A stretch of DNA of 64,000 nucleotides from Skermania piniformis (GTDB taxonomy: Bacteria > Actinomycetota > Actinomycetes > Mycobacteriales > Mycobacteriaceae): the NCBI RefSeq assembly GCF_019285775.1, contig NZ_CP079105.1, positions 2,232,001 through 2,296,000 of the forward strand, read 5' to 3'. The translations under genes were made by a program, and so were the position numbers. Shown here in pieces: positions 51,501 to 61,505 of this stretch (position 1 is its first letter; the number at the start of each line of letters is the position of its first letter). The notes beneath the pieces are model-generated. The model made no database searches. It saw nothing but the letters and a program-made list of their open reading frames with translations, and had not been told where the DNA came from.

Positions 51501-51844
51501 GCGCACCACGGCTGGTCGAGCGAGGCGTCGATCTGCTCCAGGACCCGCCACACCAGGTGGTGCGCCGACCAGGGGTCGCGGTCCGGGTCCAGCCCGCTCG
51601 CGGCCGCTACCGCGCGCTCGACCAACGCGGCCGGTGAGGGGAATTCGATGTTCGCCGCCACCCCGTCCGCGCCGAGGTCGGTACCGAGCCGAGCGGCCAG
51701 GCGCTGGTTCAACCAGCGTTCGACCCCCTTGGCCGGGACGGCGATCAGCTCCGCCGCGAACGGATCCGCCGGCGGTTGCCGGAGCACCTCGGCGAGCGCA
51801 TCGGCGAGGATGTCGGCGCGCTCGGCGCGGTGCACGATCAGCAC
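48575..51844 (-). CDS. recC: RecBCD subunit RecC
   Basis: Third RecBCD subunit, recognising Chi in E. coli. About 1089 residues from the GTG at 51844 (VLIVHRAERADILADALAEVL), which matches where RecC begins; the frame is open to an ATG at 51919 that would overlap the upstream gene. Conserved segments: KGVERWLNQRLAARLG, VHACHGPERQVEVL, MCPDIETYAPLI, TVCTMVPMRSVPHRVV, GLDDDVFPRTP and the C-terminal LATTLWLPLLAAE. Helicase-like but without Walker motifs, as expected for RecC. Chi is unknown for this organism. Confidence 0.93.
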   Translation of the reverse strand: MLIVHRAERADILADALAEVLRQPPADPFAAELIAVPAKGVERWLNQRLAARLGTDLGADGVAANIEFPSPAALVERAVAAASGLDPDRDPWSAHHLVWRVLEQIDASLDQPWCAVLARHLGAGIDEWRAGRRFATAEHLTERFVEYAAQRPAMLSDWAAGRDTDGAGAALPADLAWQAELWRRLRACLGVPGPAERWAGACAAIRSDPALLPLPERLSVFGATRLAGAHLQVFEAVAAHRELHLWLPHPSPASWTQRAAAASAAAAAAAEPIRRTADDSGLAVRHPLLAALGRDVRELQARLGPIVGRDEHLPAPDFPPTTLGRLQADLVADRAPAATDVRLDTDESVQVHACHGPERQVEVLRDCLLHVFAADPTLEPRDVLIMCPDIETYAPLIRAGFGQDELAHPAHHLRVRLADRALRRTNPLLDTVATLLDAAVGRVTAGQLLDLAASEPVRHRFGFTDEDLATLRDWAGAAGARWGIGQRQRAAFGLGDFAQNTVNTAVDRVLLGAAADDSDGWLGLALPLEDVESADIDLAGRFAEYVDRLAVTLRDLAGPQPARRWTDVLDRALDLLTAVPAADAWQLAQARRELAAATEHAADVELRHSDVRAMLARRLAGRPTRANFRTGELTVCTMVPMRSVPHRVVVLLGLDDDVFPRTPAIDGDDVLARNPLVGERDPRSEDRQLLLDAILAAQQRLLLFYSGADPVTGAVLPPAIPLREVLDVLGLEPIRHPLQPYDPRQFRAGAPFSFDRVARAGALASRQPPQPVPALVPTPLAAAPAADVELAELIRFTEHPTQAFLRQRVGTGLPDRSDEPADALSIDLDPLDKWELGDRMLTARLAGVSAGDFRSAEWRRGTLPPFQLGERMLDEIEHAVADLVAAESAHIGPPESVDVSVEPAPRRRLTGTVPGVHGTTLVRAVYSRLGPKHRIAAWVRLLALAATHPGPWRAVTTGRGRGRRGAWRSTLIAPADPSAVLRELIELRDLGLTEPLPLFTAASCIYAERRHGGDPVDVALQAAEAEWTSKYGESHDASVGYVHGAAPSLHRWVQLPPDPGYPTDEAGRFGALATTLWLPLLAAETMGRP

Positions 51845-51881
51845 GCCGAAACCCGGGACGCGATCATCGACCGGCCGGTGT

Positions 51882-52433
51882 TCAGGCGACCGCCGGGCCG
51901 TAGGCGAGGTGCACGACACCGCCAGCGTAGGTCTGACTCTCCTGCAGCGCCAAGCGCAATTGCGGACCGCGCTCGTCGAACAACCGACGACCGGCGCCGA
52001 GCACGACGGGATAGACGAACAGGTGCAGGCTGTCGACCAGTCCCGCCGCGAGCAACGCCCGGACCAGGGTGCCGCTACCGGAGATGTAGACGGCGCCGTC
52101 CGTGCGCTGTTTCAGTGCCCGGATCGCAGCCGGGTCGTACCCGCCCAGCCGGGTCGAGTTGGCCCAATCCACCGCCGGCTGCCGGGCGCCGACGACGTAT
52201 TTCGGCGTCTCGTTGAAGAACGGTGCACCCGGGTCGTCGGCGGCGGTCCGCCCCGACCAGGCCGGGGCGAACATCTCGAATGTTTTGCGGCCGAGCAGGA
52301 TTGCCTCCGAGCTCCCGACGATCTCGGCCAGCGTGGTGCCCATCTGCGGGTCGAACGCGTACTCGACGGTCCAGCTCGGATCCTCGAACACCCCGTCCAG
52401 GCTGACGAACTCGTGTACGACGATGGTTCCCAC
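51882..52433 (-). CDS. Dihydrofolate-reductase-like (RibD C-terminal family) protein
   Basis: 183 residues from GTG (VGTIVVHEFVSLDGVFEDPSW). This is the YyaP/RibD-C reductase family: SLDGV, LLGRKTFEMFAPAW, KYVVGARQ, ISGSGTLVRALLAAGLVD, YPVVLGAGRRLFDE. Probable NADPH reductase of unknown substrate. A GGGAG ribosome-binding site overlaps the stop of the MBL gene 7 nt upstream, so the two are coupled; it lies 37 nt before recC on the same strand. Confidence 0.88.
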   Translation of the reverse strand: MGTIVVHEFVSLDGVFEDPSWTVEYAFDPQMGTTLAEIVGSSEAILLGRKTFEMFAPAWSGRTAADDPGAPFFNETPKYVVGARQPAVDWANSTRLGGYDPAAIRALKQRTDGAVYISGSGTLVRALLAAGLVDSLHLFVYPVVLGAGRRLFDERGPQLRLALQESQTYAGGVVHLAYGPAVA

Positions 52434-52440
52434 AGCTCCC

Positions 52441-53187
52441 CTATCTCGGCTTTCCACCCAGTGCCGCCGCGACCGCGTCGGCGATCGGGCCATGGTACGA
52501 CGGCCCGTGTCCGGGCAGCGCGATCGTTGCGCCGGTGCCCGCGAGCACCGTCTCCGCCGAGGCGACCGCCCGATCCCGCTCGTGATCGAAGAACGCCGGC
52601 AGCAACTGCGGGCCGGTCCGTCGGCTGAGCATATGCCCGGTGCACAGCGCGTCGCCGGTGACCACGACCTTCCCCTCGGCGAGCAGGTAGCAGGTGTGCC
52701 CGGTGGTGTGCCCGGCGACGACGAACGGCACCGGCGCACCCGGCGCCGCCAGGGGCTCGCGGTCGGCGGCGCCGGTCGCGGTCGGCACCACCACGGCGCG
52801 CGTGCCGCCGCGCGCCAGGACGTGCGCCGCCCAGGCCGCCGCACCCGGCCGCCAGATATTGCGCGCGACCAGCGCCGGCGTCGCCTGCTGGAGATACTCG
52901 CGACGGGCGTGCCGGGCTTCCTCGAACGAGGTCCGGACGGGCACCGGGACCCGTTCCAGCAGCGCGGGTATGCCGCCGACATGGTCGACGTGGGCGTGGG
53001 TGACGAGGATCATGCGCAGGTCGTCGAGCGAGTGACCGACCGCACGGAGCGAGGCCACCACGTCGGCATGATCACCCGGGTAACCGGCGTCGATCAGCGT
53101 CACCCCGTCGGCGTCGGACACGATGATCCAGTTCACCGCGCTGCCCTGGACGAGGTGGATGCCGTCGGCGATATCCTCGATCTGCAC
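52441..53187 (-). CDS. MBL-fold metallo-hydrolase
   Basis: 248 residues from GTG. Metallo-beta-lactamase fold with LIDAGYPGD, the zinc motif THAHVDHVGG (H-x-H-x-D-H), a second-site VAGHTTGHT and GDALCTGH, and ALPGHG. Glyoxalase II-type hydrolase of unknown substrate. First of a same-strand run MBL, RibD-like, recC, recB, recD. Confidence 0.92.
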   Translation of the reverse strand: MQIEDIADGIHLVQGSAVNWIIVSDADGVTLIDAGYPGDHADVVASLRAVGHSLDDLRMILVTHAHVDHVGGIPALLERVPVPVRTSFEEARHARREYLQQATPALVARNIWRPGAAAWAAHVLARGGTRAVVVPTATGAADREPLAAPGAPVPFVVAGHTTGHTCYLLAEGKVVVTGDALCTGHMLSRRTGPQLLPAFFDHERDRAVASAETVLAGTGATIALPGHGPSYHGPIADAVAAALGGKPR

Positions 53188-53331
53188 GCGGGCAACGCTA
53201 ATCGGGCCGGTCCGGCGCCGTCGGCGGCCTCCCGAAAGCGAAATCGCCGAGTTCGATATGCCGTGGGCGGACCGGACCGCTACCGTTCCAGGGGCGACGT
53301 TTCACTGTCGCGGATCTGGAGGAACCTGGGA

Positions 53332-54780
53332 ATGAGTATCGAACCGGCAGCGCCGCGGCGCCACCGAGTCGTCATCGTCGGTTCGGGATTCGGGGGTCTC
53401 ACCGCTGCGAAGCATCTGCGCAAGGCCGACGCCGATATCACCCTCATCGCCCGGACCACGCACCACCTGTTCCAGCCCCTGCTCTACCAAGTCGCCACCG
53501 GCGTCTTGTCCGAGGGTGAGATCGCACCGGCCACCCGGCTGATCCTGGAGGATCAGGAGAACGTGCGGGTGGTACTGGGTGAGGTCGACGCGGTCGACCT
53601 GGCCAACCGGACCGTCACCTCGAAGCTGATGAACTCCGAGACGGTCTACCCCTACGACAGCCTGATCGTCGCGGCCGGTGCCCAGCAGTCCTATTTCGGC
53701 AACGATCACTTCGCGACGTTCGCGCCGGGCATGAAGACGATCGACGACGCGCTGGAGCTGCGTGGCCGCATCATCGGCGCGTTCGAGGCGGCGGAAGCGA
53801 TCGACGATCCGGCCGAACGCAAGCGGCGACTGACCTTCGTCGTGGTCGGTGCGGGCCCCACCGGGGTGGAGCTGGCCGGCCAGATCGCCGAACTCGCCGA
53901 TCGCACCCTGGCCGGGGCGTTTCGCACGATCGACCCCAACAATGCCCGGGTGATCCTGCTCGACGCCGCCCCCGCGGTGCTGCCGCCGATGGGTGAGAAT
54001 CTGGGCCTCAAGGCGCAGCGGCGGCTGGAGGAGATGGGCGTCGAGGTTCAGCTCAACGCGATGGTGACCGACGTCGACTATCAGGGCATCACGGTCAAGG
54101 AGAAGGACGGCACCGAGCGCCGGATCGAATGCGCATGCAAGGTCTGGTCCGCCGGCGTGCAAGCCAATCCGCTCGGCAAACTGATCGCCGAACAATCCGA
54201 CGGCACCACCACCGACCGGGCCGGCCGCGTGATCGTCGAGCCCGACCTGACGGTCAAGGGGCACCCGTACGTGTTCGTGATCGGCGACCTGATGAGCGTG
54301 CCCGAGGTGCCGGGGATGGCGCAGGGTGCGATCCAGGGCGCGGTGTACGCCACGAAGCGGATCAAGGAATCGCTGCGCGGCGAGGACGACCCGGCCAACC
54401 GCAAGCCGTTCAAGTATCTGAACAAGGGCAGCATGGCCACCGTCTCCCGGTTCAGCGCGGTGGCGCAGGTCGGCAAGTTCGAGTTCGGCGGGTTCATCGC
54501 CTGGCTCGCCTGGCTGGTGCTGCACTTGTACTACCTGGTCGGGCAGAAGAACCGGCTGACCACGGTGATGGCCTGGACCCTGTCCTTCCTGGGCAAGGGG
54601 CGGGGCCAGATGACGATCACCGAACGCTGGATCTACGCCCGCCAGGCGATGCAACAGCTGGAGAGCTACGAGGCGGCCGCGAAGGAACGGTTCGAGGAGG
54701 CCGAGACCGGCCACCCGAACCGCGCCACCCCGACCGGGTCGATCGTCGACGGCACGTCCGCCCGACTGTCGGCACCCTGA
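53332..54780 (+). CDS. ndh: Type II NADH dehydrogenase
   Basis: Non-proton-pumping NADH:menaquinone oxidoreductase at the inner face of the membrane. 482 residues. FAD site VVIVGSGFGGLTAAKHL at the start, NADH site VVVGAGPTGVELAGQIAEL (~180), AQGAIQGA near 330 (quinone side), and a C-terminal hydrophobic helix (GFIAWLAWLVLHLYYL) for membrane attachment. ATG with GGAGGAAC ~6 nt upstream. Corresponds to M. tuberculosis ndh, which lies in the same neighbourhood. Confidence 0.96.
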   Translation: MSIEPAAPRRHRVVIVGSGFGGLTAAKHLRKADADITLIARTTHHLFQPLLYQVATGVLSEGEIAPATRLILEDQENVRVVLGEVDAVDLANRTVTSKLMNSETVYPYDSLIVAAGAQQSYFGNDHFATFAPGMKTIDDALELRGRIIGAFEAAEAIDDPAERKRRLTFVVVGAGPTGVELAGQIAELADRTLAGAFRTIDPNNARVILLDAAPAVLPPMGENLGLKAQRRLEEMGVEVQLNAMVTDVDYQGITVKEKDGTERRIECACKVWSAGVQANPLGKLIAEQSDGTTTDRAGRVIVEPDLTVKGHPYVFVIGDLMSVPEVPGMAQGAIQGAVYATKRIKESLRGEDDPANRKPFKYLNKGSMATVSRFSAVAQVGKFEFGGFIAWLAWLVLHLYYLVGQKNRLTTVMAWTLSFLGKGRGQMTITERWIYARQAMQQLESYEAAAKERFEEAETGHPNRATPTGSIVDGTSARLSAP

Positions 54781-54810
54781 TCCGGCGCCCCGCTCCGACC
54801 GCAATCTCGC

Positions 54811-55245
54811 TCAGGCGCTGCCCGGCGCCTGGGCGAGATTCTGCAATCGCACCTGTCCGCGGGCGACGACGCGCTGCTCCTCGTCGGTGATCGCCACCTG
54901 CCATACCTGCTGCAACCGGCCCTGATGCACCGGCCGAGCGTCGGCGGTCAGGGTGCCGGATCGGGCGGCGCGCAGAAAGTCGGTGTTGTTGTTGACCCCG
55001 ACCACGACGCCGCGGTCGGCATACCAGGTGGCGCCGCCGACGCTGCACACCGACTCGATCACCGCGCAGTACACCCCACCGTGCACCAGGCCGTACGGCT
55101 GGAGCAGCTCCGGCCGGACGGTCCATTCGGCGCGCACGTGGTCCGGCGTGACGATCCGGTACTCGAGTCCGATCAGTGCGTCGAAACCGATCGCGACCAG
55201 CGGGGCCGAGTCGGTGGCGGGTGGTGTGGGAGTCATCTCGGTCAT
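54811..55245 (-). CDS. PaaI-family hotdog thioesterase
   Basis: 144 residues from the ATG at 55245. Hotdog fold acyl-CoA thioesterase: catalytic motif LVHGGVYCAVIESVCSVGG, VGVNNNTDFLRAARSG and the C-terminal VWQVAITDEEQRVVARGQVRLQNL. Substrate unknown. Divergent from blaI; an orthologous arrangement exists beside blaI in M. tuberculosis. Confidence 0.9.
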   Translation of the reverse strand: MTEMTPTPPATDSAPLVAIGFDALIGLEYRIVTPDHVRAEWTVRPELLQPYGLVHGGVYCAVIESVCSVGGATWYADRGVVVGVNNNTDFLRAARSGTLTADARPVHQGRLQQVWQVAITDEEQRVVARGQVRLQNLAQAPGSA

Positions 55246-55303
55246 GGTCGAAAGATCTACACCACAGCGGCATCGAGCCGACCCGGCGCGCTGTACGACC
55301 TCC

Positions 55304-55336
55304 TGTAGTACGTGCCGCGCCGGAGGTACGTACACT
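55304..55336 (+). promoter_or_regulatory. blaI promoter (leaderless) with operator half-sites
   Basis: TACACT (55331-55336), 6 nt, then the ATG at 55343. Upstream lie a TGTAGTACGT element (55304 on) and the perfect palindrome GTACGTAC (55326-55333) overlapping the -10. TGTA/TACA half-sites recall BlaI operators, so self-repression is likely. Confidence 0.5.
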
Positions 55337-55342
55337 GGAACG

Positions 55343-55750
55343 ATGGCGGGTCTCGGTGAGCTGGAAAAGGCGGTCATGGACCACTTGTGGTCGGTCGACG
55401 AATCACAGACCGTGCGGCAGGTGCACGAAGCGCTGTCGGCACGCCGCGAGCTGGCCTACACCACGGTGATGACCGTCCTGCAGCGTCTCGCGAAGAAGAA
55501 TCTGGTCAGCCAGCAACGCGACGACCGGGCACACCGGTACGCGCCGGTGCACGGGCGGGACGAGCTGGTGGCGAGCCTGATGGTCGACGCCCTGCAACAG
55601 GCCGACGAGTCGAGCGGTCGCGCGGCCGCACTGGTCCATTTCGTCGGCCGGGTCGGCGCCGACGAAGCCGCGGCACTGCGCGAGGCGCTGGCCGAACTCG
55701 ACGCCGTGCAGCATCGGCAGACCCCTGCGGAATCCCCACCCGACAACTAG
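55343..55750 (+). CDS. blaI: BlaI-family transcriptional repressor
   Basis: 135 residues, typical for BlaI/MecI. Winged HTH: LGELEKAVMDHLWSVDESQTVRQVHEALSARRELAYTTVMTVLQRLAKKNLV; the C-terminal part is the dimerisation region. In Mycobacteriales BlaI controls beta-lactamase, itself and respiratory/ATP synthase genes and is relieved when the M56 peptidase senses beta-lactam. No beta-lactamase gene is in the window. Next gene is the M56 peptidase. Confidence 0.92.
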   Translation: MAGLGELEKAVMDHLWSVDESQTVRQVHEALSARRELAYTTVMTVLQRLAKKNLVSQQRDDRAHRYAPVHGRDELVASLMVDALQQADESSGRAAALVHFVGRVGADEAAALREALAELDAVQHRQTPAESPPDN

Positions 55751-55777
55751 TCTGATCGTGATGAACGCGAGCCCACC

Positions 55778-55781
<4 letters not shown>
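55748..55781 (+). CDS. Leaderless 6-codon upstream ORF coupled to M56 peptidase
   Basis: TAGTCT (55748-55753) overlaps the blaI stop and is a TANNNT -10 box; 7 nt later ATG at 55761 opens MNASPP, ending TGA at 55779-55781, which overlaps the peptidase GTG (55778) as GTGA. The first and second 17-nt units (from TGAACGCG) are near-copies, so the uORF looks born from a small tandem duplication. Ribosomes could be delivered to the peptidase start by this leaderless ORF. Confidence 0.5.
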
Positions 55782-58194
<2,413 letters not shown>

Positions 58195-58289
58195 CCGACC
58201 GTCGGCATGCCGACCGGCTACTGCAGCGAGCCGGTAGACTCGGGCTGATCGGACAACCGCCCACTTCGACCAAAGGGACCCAGGAACGC

Positions 58290-58376
58290 ATGGCACCTGC
58301 CGCCGGCACCAGGTCGACGGGCTCGGTCGGCGCCCACCCCGATCATCGCGCCTATCCCGCTCGTCGCCCGCAGTGA
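58290..58376 (+). CDS. Possible 28-codon leader ORF before CNNM gene
   Basis: ATG at 58290 with AGGA 5 nt upstream; product MAPAAGTRSTGSVGAHPDH... ends at a TGA that overlaps the CNNM GTG (58373) as GTGA. A TAGACT -10 lies at 58235-58240. Short, Arg/Pro/Ala-rich and unconserved by eye; it could be a translated leader or chance. Confidence 0.4.
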   Translation: MAPAAGTRSTGSVGAHPDHRAYPARRPQ

Positions 58377-59743
58377 GCGTTGCACTCACCATCGTCGCAC
58401 TGGTCGGTTTCGTCGGGCTGACCGCGGGAACTGCATTGTTCGTCGCCGCCGAGTTCTCGCTGACCGCGCTCGAACGCAGCGTCGTGGAAGCGCATGCCCG
58501 CGACGGCGACCGGCGGGCCCGATTGGTGCAGCGCGCCCAGCGATCCTTGTCGTTCCAGCTATCGGCCGCCCAGCTGGGTATCACCATCACCACGCTGATC
58601 ACCGGCTACCTGGCCGAACCCGTGCTGGCGCAACTCTTCGAGCCGGCTCTGAGCGCGCTCGGGCTCGGCACCGGCCCCACCACCGCCCTCGCGCTGGCGC
58701 TGGCACTGATCCTGGCGACGTCGTTGTCGATGGTCTGTGGCGAACTGGTGCCGAAGAACGTCGCCATCGCCGAGCCGATGGCGACCGCCCGGTTCACCGC
58801 GGGCCCGCTGTTGGCGTTTTCGGCATCGTTCGCCTGGGCCATCCATTTCCTCAACGACACCGCGAACCGGGTGATCCGCCGATTCGGCATCGAACCGGCA
58901 GAGGAGCTGCGCTCGGCCCGCTCGCCGCAAGAACTCGGTTCGCTGGTGCGCACCTCGGCCCAACGCGGCGCGCTCGATCTCCGGGTAGCCACGCTGGTGG
59001 ATCGCTCGCTGCAGTTCGGCGAGCGTACCGCCGAGGAACTGATGACCCCACGGGTCAAGATCGTCTCGCTCGCCGTCGACGACACCGTCGACGACCTGGT
59101 CGCGACGTCCGCACGCACCGGCTTCTCCCGATTCCCGATCGTCGCCGGCGACCTCGACGACACCCGCGGGTTCGTGCACGTGAAACAGGCGTTCGCGACC
59201 CTCCCGGAGCAGCGCGCACAGGTCCGACTCGGCACCATCGTCCAGCGGGTCCTGACCGTGCCGGCGACCCTCGACGGCGATACGGTGCTCGATCGGGTGC
59301 GCGCCGACGGGATGCAGGTGGCGTTGGTCATCGACGAGTACGGTGGTACCGCCGGTATCGTCACCATGGAAGACCTGATCGAGGAGATCTTCGGCGATGT
59401 CCGGGACGAGCACGACGACACCGTCCTCGACATCCGCCGTGAGGGCGCCGGCTGGACCTGCTCGGGCCTGCTGCGGATCGACGAGGTGACCGCGGAAACC
59501 GGATACGCGCCGCCCGACGGCGAATACGAAACCCTGGGCGGCCTGATCCTCGCTCGGCTCGGCCGGATCCCCGTCGAGGGTGATGAAGTGCCGCTCCCCG
59601 CGGACGTGCTCGATCCGGAATCGGACGGCTGGTTCGGCCGCGTGCTGGCCATGGACGGTCGTCGGATCGATCGGGTACAGCTCTTCGCCCGCCCCGGTCA
59701 GGATGCGGCCGCCGACGTCACCGCGCGCGGCGGTGCCCGATGA
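58373..59743 (+). CDS. CNNM/CorC-family transporter-associated protein (DUF21, CBS, CorC_HlyC)
   Basis: 456 residues from GTG. Order: DUF21 membrane domain (~1-190; four helices, GELVPKNVAIAEP), CBS pair (~215-340, with GFSRFPIVAGD, LVIDEYGGTAGIVTMEDLIEEIFGDV) and CorC_HlyC C-terminal domain (~355-440, GEYETLGGLILARLGRIPVEGD). Family members move or control magnesium/cobalt; exact role unknown. Upstream leader ORF overlaps its start. Downstream gene overlaps it as ATGA. In M. tuberculosis the same pair follows guaB1. Confidence 0.92.
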   Translation: MSVALTIVALVGFVGLTAGTALFVAAEFSLTALERSVVEAHARDGDRRARLVQRAQRSLSFQLSAAQLGITITTLITGYLAEPVLAQLFEPALSALGLGTGPTTALALALALILATSLSMVCGELVPKNVAIAEPMATARFTAGPLLAFSASFAWAIHFLNDTANRVIRRFGIEPAEELRSARSPQELGSLVRTSAQRGALDLRVATLVDRSLQFGERTAEELMTPRVKIVSLAVDDTVDDLVATSARTGFSRFPIVAGDLDDTRGFVHVKQAFATLPEQRAQVRLGTIVQRVLTVPATLDGDTVLDRVRADGMQVALVIDEYGGTAGIVTMEDLIEEIFGDVRDEHDDTVLDIRREGAGWTCSGLLRIDEVTAETGYAPPDGEYETLGGLILARLGRIPVEGDEVPLPADVLDPESDGWFGRVLAMDGRRIDRVQLFARPGQDAAADVTARGGAR

Positions 59744-60819
59744 ACGACCTGTTCGGCGTCCTGCTTGCGGTGGCGCTGCTCGGCGCCAACGCATTCTTCG
59801 TCGCCGCCGAGTTCGCTTTGATCTCGGCCCGCCGGGATCGGCTCGAAGCCCTGGTCGCCCAGGGCAAGCGGGGCGCTCGGACGGTGCTGCGGGCCAGCGA
59901 GCAGCTGTCGCTGATGCTCGCGGCCGCGCAACTGGGCATCACGATCTGCTCGATTCTGCTCGGCCGGGTCGGTGAACCTGCGTTTGCGCACCTGATCGAG
60001 GGGCCGATGGAGTGGGCGGGGGTACCGGCGGCGCTGCTGCACCCGCTGGCATTCGCGATCGCGCTGGCCGTGGTGGTCGTGCTGCATATCCTGCTCGGCG
60101 AGATGGTGCCGAAGAACATCGCGTTGGCCGGCCCCGAACGGTCCGCGCTGTTGCTGGTGCCCGCCCACCTGGCGTGGCTCCGGCTGGCCCGGCCACTGAT
60201 CGGCTTCTACAACCTGTTGGCCAACCTGACCCTGCGAGCACTCGGAATCGATCCGAAAGACGAGCTCGCGGCCACCGTCTCGGCCCTGGAGTTGTCCGAG
60301 ATGATCGGCGAGTCTCGCTCGGAGGGTCTGCTGGACGAGGAGGAACATCGGCGGCTCACCCAGGCCCTGGAGACCCAGGGGCGAACGGTGACCGATGTGC
60401 TGATTCCGCTGGCCGATGCGCATTGCCTGCCGACCGAGCGGGAGGGGGTGCGCCTCGGCGCGATCGAAGCCGCGGTCGTCGACACCGGGTTCTCCCGGTT
60501 CCCGATACGCGAATCCGACGGCCTGCTGACCGGATACCTGCACGTCAAGGACGTATTGGAACAAGTCGGCGATGTCCGCGCCGGTCCGAGCACGCTGATT
60601 CCACGCGCGGAGATCCGCCCCCTGCCGACGGTGCCGCGTGGCATGACTCTGTACGAGGCGTTGGCGTCGATGCGACAGGCCGGCTCACATCTGGGCCGGG
60701 TGGTCGACGCGAACGGGACGACCGTCGGCATCGTCGCACTGGAGGATCTGGTCGAAGAGTTCATCGGCAACGTTCGAGACAGCACCCATCGCCGGGAAGC
60801 CGGCTCTGCCGGCAACTGA
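59740..60819 (+). CDS. CNNM-family protein, shorter paralogue
   Basis: 359 residues, ATG overlapping the previous stop. DUF21 membrane domain (GEMVPKNIALAGP, ~95-120) and a CBS pair (FSRFPIRESDGLLTGYLHVKDVLEQ, VVDANGTTVGIVALEDLVEEFIGNVRD), but it lacks the CorC_HlyC C-terminal domain of its neighbour. Coupled translation and shared fold suggest a heteromeric pair. Confidence 0.9.
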   Translation: MNDLFGVLLAVALLGANAFFVAAEFALISARRDRLEALVAQGKRGARTVLRASEQLSLMLAAAQLGITICSILLGRVGEPAFAHLIEGPMEWAGVPAALLHPLAFAIALAVVVVLHILLGEMVPKNIALAGPERSALLLVPAHLAWLRLARPLIGFYNLLANLTLRALGIDPKDELAATVSALELSEMIGESRSEGLLDEEEHRRLTQALETQGRTVTDVLIPLADAHCLPTEREGVRLGAIEAAVVDTGFSRFPIRESDGLLTGYLHVKDVLEQVGDVRAGPSTLIPRAEIRPLPTVPRGMTLYEALASMRQAGSHLGRVVDANGTTVGIVALEDLVEEFIGNVRDSTHRREAGSAGN

Positions 60820-60890
60820 TCAGCGGATAAGCTCGGCATCGGCTACCGACTATCCAGCAGATTTCCCTTCGTATAGACTATTGGTATGTT

Positions 60891-60913
60891 CTCAAGCGGG
60901 AATTAAGCTTGAG
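60891..60913 (+). terminator. Inverted repeat between CNNM pair and secreted protein gene
   Basis: CTCAAGC / GCTTGAG, 9-nt AT-rich loop, in a patch of low-GC sequence. A TAGACT (60874-60879) and a TATGTT (60885-60890) lie just upstream, so it may be a leader hairpin of the next gene instead of a terminator of the previous one. Confidence 0.4.
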
Positions 60914-60968
60914 GTTGGTATTAGCTGGTTTGTCGCGTGAGCACCCCGGAACCGACCAGGAGTGATCC

Positions 60969-61481
60969 ATGAAGACTGCAGCGCGCCTGGCGGTAGCGGC
61001 CGCCGGAGTGATAACCGCAACGGTGGCGCTGACCGCCGGAGCGGCCGATTCCCGCACCGAGAGCGATGCCGGACAATCGGTCGACACCACCACCTCGACG
61101 ACGCTTGCGCCGCCGAAAGCGGCACAACCGGTCACCGGCACGCAACTGGAACCGGCCTCGACCGACTCCGACTCGGCCGCCGCAACCAGCGTCGGACCGT
61201 GCACTTTCGCCAGCAGCACCCGACTGGACGAGGCCGCAGCGGCCGACCCGGTTGCCGACCGACACGGCGGCGTCGGCTTCGACACCGCCCGATGCGTTAC
61301 CGATCCGAGCGGGACCGCCTGGGCGGTCGCCTGGAACGGTGCCCACCCGCCGGTCGGTGGACTGTTCCGATTCGTCCCGACCGCAACGCGCTGGGAACTG
61401 CTGGAGCTCGGTTCGCTCGGCGATTGCGTCCCCGCCCACGGAGTTCCGCCGGAGATCGCTGTACAGCTGCCCGGCTGCTGA
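60969..61481 (+). CDS. Secreted protein of unknown function
   Basis: 170 residues. N-terminal Sec signal (MKTAARLAVAAAGVITATVALTAGAADS) with a likely AxA cleavage near residue 26. Mature part begins Ser/Thr-rich, then a small compact domain with four cysteines (GPCTF, ARCVT, GDCVP, LPGC at the end), probably two disulfides. No family that I recognise. ATG has AGGAG 7 nt upstream. Confidence 0.7.
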   Translation: MKTAARLAVAAAGVITATVALTAGAADSRTESDAGQSVDTTTSTTLAPPKAAQPVTGTQLEPASTDSDSAAATSVGPCTFASSTRLDEAAAADPVADRHGGVGFDTARCVTDPSGTAWAVAWNGAHPPVGGLFRFVPTATRWELLELGSLGDCVPAHGVPPEIAVQLPGC

Positions 61482-61492
61482 GCGGACGGCCG

Positions 61493-61498
61493 TAGCAT
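61493..61498 (+). promoter_or_regulatory. Leaderless -10 box of the 61506 gene
   Basis: TAGCAT, 7 nt (CGTCGCC), then GTG at 61506, exactly the geometry of the guaB1 promoter. Confidence 0.55.
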
Positions 61499-61505
61499 CG
61501 TCGCC

